Assembly (NCBI GenBank): GCA_021234535.1
Contig: CM037848.1
Location: 12,629,944 to 12,693,943 of the forward strand
Source of the DNA: Stichopus chloronotus
Taxonomy: Eukaryota; Echinodermata; Holothuroidea; Aspidochirotida; Stichopodidae
Length of the DNA: 64,000 bases
Reading direction: 5' to 3'
Shown: piece after piece, positions 11,701-21,199 of the stretch
Numbering within the stretch: position 1 is the stretch's first letter
Layout: each line of letters starts with the position of its first letter
Translations under genes and position numbers: made by a program
The notes under the pieces: generated by a model
Database searches by the model: none
Seen by the model: only the letters and a program-made list of their open reading frames with translations
Told to the model about the DNA's origin: nothing

Positions 11701-14700
11701 GGAACCACGTGAATTTGAATTAACATTGACTATGCCTCAGGAGGAGTCTCCTGAAGAACCTGTTGTGCCATCCCAACCTTATTTGATAAAAAAGCCTGAA
11801 CCACCAAAGGTCAAACAAATAACACCTTTGGAGAAGAGGGTTCGTTCACCTTTACCAGAGCCAGAGGTGGAGCAGCCTTTACTCTCACAGCCACTTGTAC
11901 AGTATGAGCAAGTAGTAGCTCCGCCAATGAAAGCTGTACCTCATGAGACACCATCCTTCATTATACCAATACAGACATCACCTCCTCAAGTAGTTAGGCC
12001 TTTGGAGGACATCGAAACTCATATTGGAGAAGAAGTGACGTTGGTATGCAAGATAGTTGGTGAACCAATGCCTGAAATTACCTGGGAGCGGTATCATGAG
12101 CCTCTGGATGATGATCGTTATATTACCACTGTGAGGAAAGATGGAACATGTACCTTAACTATAACAACTGTAGTGGAGGAAGATGATACAGAATTTAGAT
12201 GTATTGCCAGAAATCCAGCAGGAACAGTAACAACCCATGCAGAAATCTATGTGATGGATGTACCAGTACCCAGGAGAGTGTCAGAGAAGGACATTAAAGT
12301 AGATACTAGGGAGAAAACTGAAATACTTATGGAAAAGGCACCAGAACCACCAAAACCAGTTGAGTTTTTAATAGATACACCTTACCAACCAGAGACTGTG
12401 GAGGAAATCACAGAGACTACTGAAATTACTACAGTTGTAGAGGAGCAGCCATTACCTCCAAGGGTTCCATCACTTGAGCCTGAATTTGAAGAGGTGGTGG
12501 TGCCAGTGCAACCCCCAGTAGAGGAGACAAAAGAAAAGACTGAAATATTAATGGAAAAGACACCAGATAAATTACCAACACTTGAATTTACTGTATCTGT
12601 ACCTGAAGAGAAGCCAGTCCCAAGAGAGAGACCCAGAGGACCAGCTGAGATTCCTATCACTCCAGTCAAACTTGTGCCAGAATATGAAGAAGTTGTGTTT
12701 CCAAAAGAAGATAAACCAATTGAAGAAGTAACCGAGAAAACAGTTGAGCGCACAGAGATTGTCCTGGAGAAGAAGCCTGAGCCCCTTCCAGTCATGGAAT
12801 TGACTGTTTCGGTTCCAGAAGAAAGGCCACTTCCAGTTGAAGAGTTGCTACCCGAGTTTGAAGAAGTTGTTAGCCCAGTAGAACAGCCCAAACTGGAAGA
12901 AGTTGTCTCTGAGGAAATCAAAGAGAAGACTGAAGTAGTGATTGTGAAGGACCAGCCACCATTGCCATCGTTGGAATTTGTTGTTTCTGTGCCAGAAGAA
13001 CCTATTTCTCCTGTTAAACTTGAGCCTCAGTATGAGGAAGTTGTATTTCCTGTTGAAGAACCGACACTTGAGGAGGATGTCACAGAAAGGACTGAAGTGT
13101 ACATTGAAAAAGAACCAGAAGCCTTGCCCACAGTAGAATTGACTGTCTCAGTTCCAGAAGAGGAACCTATCAAGGTTACTGAACTACACCCAGAATATGA
13201 GGAGCTTGTATTTCCTAAGGAACCAGAGAAGCAAGTGCAGACTGTTGAGGTGACCGAGAGGACTGAAGTGGTACTTGAAAAGAAACCAGAACCCTTCCCA
13301 ACTTTAGAACTAACTGTATCTGTTCCAGAGGACAAACAGGTAGTTGAGGAAGTACTCCAACCTGAATTTGAGGAACTTGTGATCCCTGTTGAAAAAGAAA
13401 CTGTTACAGAAGAAATCACAGAAGAAACAAGAGAACGAACAGAAGTATTGATTGAAAAGGAACCAGAACCATTGCCCACTGTCGAACTTACTGTGTCAGT
13501 TCCAGAAGAAGAAGAAATTGTACCTCAAGAACTTAAACCACAATATGAGGAAGTTGTCTTCCCACAAGAGCAACCGAAGAAAGAGGCTCCAGAAGAACCA
13601 GTGGAAGAAATCACAGAAGAAACAAGAGAACGAACAGAAGTATTGATTGAAAAAGAACCAGAACCATTGCCCACTGTTGAACTTACTGTGTCAGTTCCAG
13701 AAGAAGAAGATATTGTACCTCAAGAACTTAAACCACAATATGAGGAAGTTGTCTTCCCACAAGAGCAACCGAAGAAAGAGGCTCCAGAAGAACCAGTGGA
13801 AGAAATCACAGAAGAAACAAGAGAACGAACAGAAGTGTTGATTGAAAAGGAACCAGAACCATTGCCCACTGTTGAACTTACTGTGTCAGTTCCAGAAGAA
13901 GAAGAAATTGTACCTCAAGAACTTAAACCACAATATGAGGAAGTTGTCTTCCCAAAAGAGCAACCGAAGAAAGAGGCTCCAGAAGAACCAGTGGAAGAAA
14001 TCACAGAAGAAACAAGAGAACGAACAGAGGTGTTGATTGAAAAGGAACCTGAACCATTGCCCACTGTTGAACTTACTGTTTCAGTTCCAGAAGAAGAAGA
14101 AATTGTACCTCAAGAACTTAAACCACAATATGAGGAAGTTGTCTTCCCAAAAGAGCAACCGAAGAAAGAGGCTCCAGAAGAACCAGTGGAAGAAATCACA
14201 GAAGAAACAAGAGAACGAACAGAAGTATTGATTGAAAAGGAACCAGAACCATTGCCCACTGTCGAACTTACTGTGTCAGTTCCAGAAGAAGAAGAAATTG
14301 TACCTCAAGAACTTAAACCACAATATGAGGAAGTTGTCTTCCCACAAGAGCAACCGAAGGAAGAGGCTCCAGAAGAACCAGTGGAAGAAATCACAGAAGA
14401 AACAAGAGAACGAACAGAGGTGTTGATTGAAAAGGAACCAGAACCATTGCCCACTGTTGAACTTACTGTTTCAGTTCCAGAAGAAGAAGAAATTGTACCT
14501 CAAGAACTTAAACCACAATATGAGGAAGTTGTCTTCCCAAAGGAGAAACCAAAGGAAGAGACTCCAGAAGAACCAGTGGAAGAAATCACAGAAGAAACAA
14601 GAGAACGAACAGAGGTGTTGATTGAAAAGGAACCAGAACTGTTGCCCACTGTTGAACTTACTGTGTCAGTTCCAGAAGAAGAAGATATTGTACCTCAAGA

Positions 14701-16472
14701 ACTTAAACCACAATATGAGGAAGTTGTCTTCCCAAAAGAGCAACCGAAGAAAGAGGCTCCAGAAGAACCAGTGGAAGAAATCACAGAAGAAACAAGAGAA
14801 CGAACAGAGGTGTTGATTGAAAAGGAACCAGAACCATTGCCCACTGTTGAACTTACTGTTTCAGTTCCAGAAGAAGAAGAAATTGTACCTCAAGAACTTA
14901 AACCACAATATGAGGAAGTTGTCTTCCCAAAAGAGCAACCGAAGAAAGAGGCTCCAGAAGAACCAGTGGAAGAAATCACAGAAGAAACAAGAGAACGAAC
15001 AGAGGTGTTGATTGAAAAGGAACCAGAACCATTGCCCACTGTTGAACTTACTGTGTCAGTTCCAGAAGAGGAAGATATTGTACCTCAAGAACTTAAACCA
15101 CAATATGAGGAAGTTGTCTTCCCACAAGAAGCACCAAAGGAAGAGCCAGACAGTGAAAAGCCACTTCCACCTATGGAATTCATTTTACCAACTCCTGAAG
15201 AGGTTCCTGCTCCAGAAGAAGAAATTCTTGAGCCAGAAGACCAACAAGTTGAAGAAACATTAGAAAGAACTGAAATTGTGCTTGAGAAAGAACCTGAACC
15301 ATTACCTCAACTTGAACTGACAATCACTATGCCACAAGAGGAAGAATCTTCACCAGATGCTTTGCAGCCACTTTTTAAAGAGGTTGTATTTCCACAAGAA
15401 AGACCTTTAGAACAAACACCTGTAGATGATGTGTTACAAAGGCCAGGTTCACCAATTACATTGAAATTTGAGGTACCTGAGCCGGAAGAAAAGCAGTTGC
15501 CGACTGAAGTGATACTTCAACCTGAAGAAGTTCCAACAGTAAAACATCCAAGAGAGGATGAACCACCTAAAGATGTAGTTGAGAGCCCTTTTGAGGAAAC
15601 AGAAGAAATAAGGGAAAGGACTGAGGTGTATATAGAAAAAGAACCTGAGGAACTACCTTCTGTTGAATTGACAGTGTCAGTACCAGAGGATGACACAAAT
15701 ATTCCACAAGGACTTCAACCACAGTATGAGGAAGTTGTTGTTTCTGATGAAAAACCAACTGAAGAGGTTACGGTGGATGAGACAGACGTTATTAAGAGAA
15801 CAGAAGTTGAAACCGAGAAGAAACCAGAACCACTGCCAACCCTGGAAATATCAACATCTGTTCCAGAGGAGAAACCAGTGCCTGTGGAAGACCTTCTTCA
15901 ACCAGAGGAGCAATCAAATGTGGAACTACCAAGTAAAGAATTACCAGACGAAGACCTACCTGAGGAAAAGGAGGTTAGCCCTGTGCAGAAACTTCCAGAT
16001 GAAGAGAAACCTGATGAAACTCCTGATAGGTCAACAGTGGATTTTGACATTGAAGGTCAGGACAGACCGCTGGAACCAGTTGAACTTATCCTTGATGTTA
16101 AAGAAGATGAACCAATAGAAATCACTGAAACTGAAACAATCACTGTGACTGAGAAAGTTACTACAGAAATTCCTGAAGAGGAAACTATATTCATTAAACT
16201 CATACAGGAACTCAGTGATGTTACTGTCGATATTGGTGATGAAGCAAGATTTACCTGTCAAGTTATTGGATTTCCGAGACCAACTATAACTTGGGTAATC
16301 AATGGTCAACCTCTTAGTGGAGATCGTTTCATTTCTGTCTATGACCTGGATGGAACAGTTACATTAGTAATTACTGAAGTAATTGAAGAAGATGAGACTG
16401 TCTATGAACTAATTGCTACAAATGAAGCTGGAACTGTCAGGACAGAGGCAGAACTGATTATTCCAGGTCATG
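8745..16472 (+). CDS. Titin-like gene, exon 5: 7.7-kb exon with five Ig domains and two repeat arrays
   Basis: 2576 codons in one open frame, phase 1 to phase 1 (CATTATAG|TTGAAGG; CATG|GTGAGT). Approximate residue map: linker 1-54; Ig1 55-151; Ig2 173-265; Ig3 374-468; four-copy SDxESDTE repeat 488-800; Pro/Glu linker to 1078; Ig4 1079-1174; degenerate then near-perfect 65-residue repeats 1190-2135 (the perfect array is 1557-2135); acidic PEVK-like stretch 2136-2479; Ig5 2480-2576. Ig1 and Ig3 read WYSDGIEI and WYKNGQPV at the core Trp. Ig1, Ig2 and Ig3 lack the B-strand Cys; Ig4 has both (LVCKIVG, FRCIARN); Ig5 has B only (FTCQVIG, YELIATNEAG). Exons this long are known for titin PEVK and Ig regions and for Drosophila sallimus. 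The function as an elastic spacer is inferred. Confidence 0.9.
10205..11150 (+). repeat. Four-copy coding repeat with SDxESDTE / TRKTTKT motif
   Basis: Within exon 5. Copies begin near 10205, 10433, 10730 and 10967 (spacing 228, 297 and 237 bp). Each reads SDVESDTEVITRKTTKTVTR or a variant, then YESDMEDYPRRES, then VVEIGPRVDR and a Pro/Arg-rich tail of variable length. Single related segments occur upstream at about 8780-8870 (SETEVIRRVKKTTKTTYTR), about 9665-9750 (ESDTESVRTIRTTTTTKT) and in exon 4. The Ser residues lie in acidic S-D-x-E contexts typical of casein kinase 2 sites, next to basic Thr/Lys blocks. I do not recognise the module as a named domain. Confidence 0.85.
13412..15150 (+). 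repeat. Nine tandem 195-bp coding repeats (65 residues each)
   Basis: Repeat starts at 13412, 13607, 13802, 13997, 14192, 14387, 14582, 14777 and 14972, exactly 195 bp apart. Eight units are full and the ninth diverges after about 150 bp. Each unit encodes EITEETRERTEVLIEKEPEP, then LPTVELTVSVPEEE, then IVPQELKPQYEEVVFP, then a KEQPKKEAPEEPVE-like tail. Differences between units are mostly single substitutions (Q/K, E/D, and one Pro to Leu at about 14639). More diverged copies with variable spacing lie upstream (12300-13411) and downstream (15230-15880), and a related pair occurs in exon 7 (19612-19830). All units are in frame with no broken copy. Confidence 0.95.
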
Positions 16473-17067
16473 GTGAGTCTGTTACTTCATGTTATGATTG
16501 TACTGAATTCTATCTTCCTTGTAATTCTGCTATGGGATTTGAACTGCAAGTGCTGTCTTCATCCAAATAAGTTAAAGGATGGTTCAGGTAACACTAAGAA
16601 GATGAATGTATTATCTTGAAGATTTATGTCAGTACTATGGACTTCAAAGTTTGCAATTCTGTGGTATCATGTCAACCTGGCATATATGTAAAACTGCCTT
16701 TTTTGGTTGTTTTTTTTTTTTTCCAGAAATGTTGGCGAAAGGTGCTTTTGCATTTACTTTCATCTCTTGATATTGTTAACATTATGATATCGTTTTAATT
16801 GTATCTTGTTTCAAAGGCAATCATGGGGAACCAATGAAAGGTTAGACAAGTGGATGAACTGCAATATTAGTTTGAATGTCACTGTATTGCCTTGCTAGTT
16901 TAATCATAGATAGTAGTGATATCAAAGCACAAGTTTTTATAAACTTCACTGACTTCTGTCCTTTGTCAAAGGATGCTATTTTTTTATGGGACATAGTGAA
17001 TCTAGTGTACATTAAATACTTTTCCACTGAACTGTCATTAAAGCAGTCTTTTTAATACCTCTTGCAG
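16473..17067 (+). other. Intron (595 bp)
   Basis: GTGAGT...CTCTTGCAG, phase 1. The reading frame of exon 5 would continue 33 codons into it before a stop. AT-rich with a T tract near 16710; no other feature. Confidence 0.75.
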
Positions 17068-18600
17068 AACCAGAGACTCCCGAAGATACTGTGGTAACTC
17101 TAGAAATTGTGGAAGAACCACTGGAGGATACACCAGTCCTGGAGAAACCTCTCGAAGACTTTCCAGAAAGACAGAGAGGGCCAGCAGATACACCAGATGT
17201 TCAACCTGAGTCTGTGGAAGAAATTGTTCAACCTGAGAAACCTGAAGAGATTGAGGTGGTGTTAGCACTTGAGACTCCTACTGAAAGAACATTGACTGAC
17301 GATATTCTAGAAGAAGAAACACCTCAAGAACAACCTGTAGTTGAACAAGTTCCTGTGACTGAAAAGCCATTGGATGAAACCCCAGTGGAACTTCCAGAAG
17401 ATGAAAGACCAGATGAGACATTTCGCGATACTGTGGAGCTGACAATAGATGAGGAACCAAGATTGCCTCAAGAAATCCAGATTACCTTTGATGTCCCAGA
17501 GGAAAAGCAACCAGAATCAGAGCAACCGCTAGAAGAGACACCAGTTAAAGAAATTCCTGTAACTGAGGTTGAGCTTCCAGAAGATGAAAGACCAGATGAG
17601 ACACTTCGCAATACTTTGGAGCGGACAATAGAAGAGGAACCAAGATTGCCTCAAGAAATTCAGATTACCTTTGATGTCCCAGAGGAAAAGCAACCTGAAT
17701 CAGAGAAACTGCCAGAAGAGATACCAGTCAAAGAAATTCCCGAAACTGAGGAAGAAAAGCCTGGAGAGCCACAAGACATTCAAGTCACATTTGAGGTCCC
17801 AGAAGAGAAACATGTTGAGCAGTCCCCCATGGAAGAAAAACCTGCAGAAGAGCAGCCTGAAGGTGAAACACCAGAGGAAACATTTATAGATACTGCTGAC
17901 ATAACAATTGAAAGAAAACCAGAAATGCCGCAGGAAATAGAAATAACATTTCAAGCTCCTGAAGATACAACCACTGAAGAAACCGTGACCACCACTGTTA
18001 CTACTACAACGCTTGAAGAGATTCCAGAGAGGAGAGAGACTACAACTGTTTCAATTGAAAGAGGACCAGAAGAACTCATGCCAGTTGAATTTGAGATTAA
18101 GCCAACTGATAAGAAACCTGATGAGCATGTACCTCATGAAGTATCAGAGAAGGAGCTTTTACCAGAAGAGTCCTATCCTGATGTAGAAATTGAGGTTATC
18201 ATGCCTGAGGAAGATACTAAGGAGAGGACTGAAATTTTCATGGAGAAAGAACCAGAACCTCTGGAGCCTTTTGAGATCACCGTAGATGTAAAGGAAAAGA
18301 AAGAAGAAGAGACTATATTTATAGAACTCGTTCAAGAATTGACTGATGTTACTGTGGATATCGGAGATACCGCAGTATTTACATGTAAAGTGATAGGTTT
18401 CCCTAGACCTACTGTTACCTGGTTGATCAATGGCAGTCCATTAACTGATGAGCGATTCATCACAGTGTATGACTTGGATGGAAGTTGTACACTTGTGATC
18501 ACTGAGGTGATCGAGGAAGATGAGACAGTCTATGAGCTGATAGGAACAAATGAAGCAGGAACAGTAAGGACTGAAGCAGAACTCATCATTCCAGGAGCAC
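17068..18600 (+). CDS. Titin-like gene, exon 6: PEVK-like block plus terminal block and Ig
   Basis: 511 codons, phase 1 to phase 1 (CTTGCAG|AACCAGAG; GCAC|GTAAGT). It opens with PETPEDTVVTLEIVEEPLED and a DFPERQRGPADTPD segment shared with exons 7 and 8. Two repeats of ERPDETFRDTVELTIDEEPR plus LPQEIQITFDVPEEKQPE follow, then PQDIQVTFEVPEEKH and MPQEIEITFQAPEDTT. Next comes the fixed terminal block (TTTVSIERGPEELMPVEFEI, SYPDVEIEVIMPEEDTKER) that every complete array exon also carries. The Ig is at residues about 415-511: FTCKVIGFPRPTVTWLINGS, GSCTLVITEVIEEDETVYEL, then IGTNEAGTVRTEAELIIPG. The F-strand Cys is Leu. It looks like the closest single-copy relative of the array exons downstream. 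Confidence 0.9.
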
Positions 18601-19044
18601 GTAAGTAAAACGGAGCTAATTCTTTCTCATAGTGGATTTCGCTCTTTAGCTTTCTATTGTTCCGCATTTGTGTGCTTTGAGAGGCTTTACATTCAGTTCT
18701 ATAATGGCAATGTTGGTGTATATTTTTGTCTATTATTTGAAAAAAATGCTGATCAGGGCTAAAGGTATTTTACAATTTAAAGTATTTCTTGTTTCACTTT
18801 TTCTCCAATGTTACATCTGGTATGATACACCTTGTAAGTAAGCAATGCAATTGTTGATACAATGTTGATGCCTTCAATTAAGCATTATTTTGGTACCAGT
18901 TATATGAGTACCAGTTGTTATTATTGTTAATTGAGGGTTTGATGCCACTATCTCCTTTCTGGTTTCAAGACAAAGTTGATGATGAAGTTGAATATTTTGT
19001 GCAGACTCTGAAAGCAACTCACTTTCCCTGCTTTCTAATCATAG
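18601..19044 (+). other. Intron (444 bp)
   Basis: GTAAGT...TCTAATCATAG. An open frame with an ATG at 18915 runs from the intron into exon 7, but its intronic part has no resemblance to the gene and a good acceptor precedes GAGCACC. No other feature. Confidence 0.75.
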
Positions 19045-20829
19045 GAGCACCATATCATGATAAACCAGAAGATGTTGAGGTTACACTTGAGATAATTGAA
19101 GAAGATATACAACCTACAGAAAAGGCACCTGTTAGAGAAGAGCCTGAAATGCATAGAGGTCCTGCTGTCACACCTGATGAAGATAAACCTACTGAGGATA
19201 TTCCTTGTGTGACAGATATAGACACCACTAGGAAACCTGAACAACCCCACGAAGTAGAAATTTCCTTTGAAGTACCTGAGAAACTCTTGCCTGAACATCG
19301 ACCTGAAGAAGTTCCAGAAGAAAAGTTTCCTGATGAAGAAAGACCAGAGGAATCATTTAGAGATACTATGGAGATTACCATCGATGAGAAGCCTTCTCTT
19401 CCGCAAGAGATTCAGATAAAATTTGAAATTCCAGAGGAGGAGAAGCCAATCAATGAAATTCCAATAGAAGAACTGCCTGAGGAAGAGCAACAGGTTGATA
19501 CTTTTGAAGAAGCTGTTGAAGTGACAGTTGATGAAACTCCAGATTTACCTAAAACAGTGCAAATTACTGTTGAAGTCCCAGATGACACAGAACACAAAGA
19601 ATTTTCAGAAGGGCTTATTGTCCCACAGGAGCTGAAACCACAATATGAAGAGATTGTCTTTCCCAAAGAAGAAACTGATGAGGAAAGACCCAAGGTGGAT
19701 GAAGAAGAGGTGCATGAAATTACACAAATACAAATAGAAAGAGAACCAGTTCCTTTGCCTTCTCTTGAACTTGTGATATCTGTACCTGAAGAAAAACCTG
19801 CACCAACTGAAGACATCCCAGAAGAATTGCCAGAATCTTTTCCAGAGGAAGAGGTAGTTCTTCCTCAGCAACTTGAGCCAGAGTCTGAAGAAATAATATT
19901 TCCTGGTGAGAAGCCAGGGGAAGAGACTCCTGTTGAAATCAGGGATGATGTTTTGGAGAGAACAACTCTTGAAATTGAAAAAGGTCCAATATCTTTACCT
20001 TCCCTTGAATTAACAATTGACATGCCTACGGAAATGCCAGTTCCTGTTGAAGAAATTCCTGAACCTGAAGTTCAACCAGAGGATGAATTGCCAGTTGAGA
20101 AATTTCCAGAGGAAGAAATTCCTACGGAAGAAGTTATTGAAGATGACAAACCAGAAGAAATCACCCCTTTCAAAGAGATACCAGAAGAATTGATACCCAG
20201 TGAAGAAAAACCAGTGCAGGAATTACCAACAATGGATAGACCTGTGGATGAAGAGCCTGAAGAAGTTATACCAGAGGAGACACTGCCAGAGGAGAAGTCT
20301 CTAGTAGTACAGCATCCAGAAGAAGAGGAAGTTGGCCCTGTGCAGAAACTGCCAGATGAAGAGAAACCTGATGAAGGTCCAGAGAGGTCAACTGTGGATG
20401 TTGACATTGAAGGTCAAGACAGACCGCTGGAACCAATTGAACTTATCCTTGATGTTAAAGAAGATGAACCAATAGAAATCACTGAAACTGAAACAATCAC
20501 TGTGACTGAGAAAGTTACTACAGAAATTCCTGAAGAGGAAACTATATTCATTAAACTCATACAGGAACTCAGTGATGTTACTGTCGATATTGGTGATGAA
20601 GCAAGATTTACCTGTCAAGTTATTGGATTTCCGAGACCAACTATAACTTGGGTAATCAATGGTCAACCTCTTAGTGGAGATCGTTTCATTTCTGTCTATG
20701 ACCTAGATGGAACAGTTACATTAGTAATTACTGAAGTAATTGAAGAAGATGAGACTGTCTATGAACTAATTGCTACAAATGAAGCTGGAACTGTCAGGAC
20801 AGAGGCAGAACTGATTATTCCTGGTCATG
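19045..20829 (+). CDS. Titin-like gene, exon 7: PEVK-like block plus Ig
   Basis: 595 codons, phase 1 to phase 1 (AATCATAG|GAGCACC; CATG|GTGAGT). The start (DKPEDVEVTLEIIEEDIQ, then HRGPAVTPDEDKP) is homologous to the starts of exons 6 and 8. In the middle, SLPQEIQIKFEIPEEEKP, LPKTVQITVEVPDDTE and diverged members of the 65-residue family (VPQELKPQYEEIVFPKE; LPSLELVISVPEEKPAP; LPSLELTIDMPTEMPVP) are mixed with a Glu/Pro-rich stretch (EEIPEELIPSEEKP-like). The last about 165 residues, including the Ig at 499-595, are almost identical in DNA to the end of exon 5. The Ig lacks the F-strand Cys (YELIATNEAG) and also the E-strand Cys (GTVTLVI). Confidence 0.9.
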
Positions 20830-21019
20830 GTGAGTATGGATTCTGCATTTTAATTATCATAAATTTTACCAAGTTGATCTTTTTTTTGCAGACATGTTGT
20901 ATGTATCCTTGGTATGTTAAAATCAAGGTGGCTCTATTTTCAAATGTTTATTTGTAATGCAAGATGAAAATTCAGTTTTATTTTACTGTAGCCAACAAAG
21001 TACATTTATTCCTGTGTAG
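20830..21019 (+). other. Intron (190 bp)
   Basis: GTGAGT...CCTGTGTAG, phase 1. Short and AT-rich. Confidence 0.75.
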
Positions 21020-21199
21020 AACGCCCAGTACCAGACACTGCTGAGGACATCACTGTTGAAATTGTCCAAGAACCAATAGAAGAACAGCCAACTGAGGAAA
21101 GGCCTTTGGAAGACTTCCCTGAAAGACTAAGAGGGCCTGCAGATATTCCCGAAGATCAGCCAATTGAGAAAGACGTACAACCAGTTGAACCACAAGAAG
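21020..21199 (+). CDS. Titin-like gene, exon 8: short 60-codon exon without an ATG
   Basis: 180 bp, phase 1 to phase 1. Acceptor GTGTAG|AACGCCC, donor GAAG|GTAACT. It encodes ERPVPDTAEDITVEIVQEPI, then EEQPTEERPLEDFPERLRGP, then ADIPEDQPIEKDVQPVEPQE. This matches the first about 60 residues of exon 6 (EPLEDTPVLEKPLEDFPERQ, RGPADTPD) and, more weakly, exon 7. Homology plus correct phase at both ends makes it a real exon although it is small. A 3.1-kb intron separates it from exon 9, which carries the sequence that follows directly within exon 6. Confidence 0.8.

Noticed and set aside
13412..15150. CRISPR or another prokaryotic repeat array
   Set aside because: The repeats are contiguous, in frame and protein-coding, lie within a spliced eukaryotic gene, and have no spacers.
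13452..15263. Nine successive 64-residue Lys/Asn/Gln-rich open frames in the +1 frame, exactly 195 bp apart
   Set aside because: They are the alternate frame of the 195-bp repeat. The true frame is open through the whole exon and shows the protein pattern shared with other exons.
18915..19044. Upstream extension of exon 7 to the ATG at 18915
   Set aside because: The extension does not resemble the gene. A good acceptor at 19044 gives the expected phase 1 and a start homologous to exons 6 and 8.
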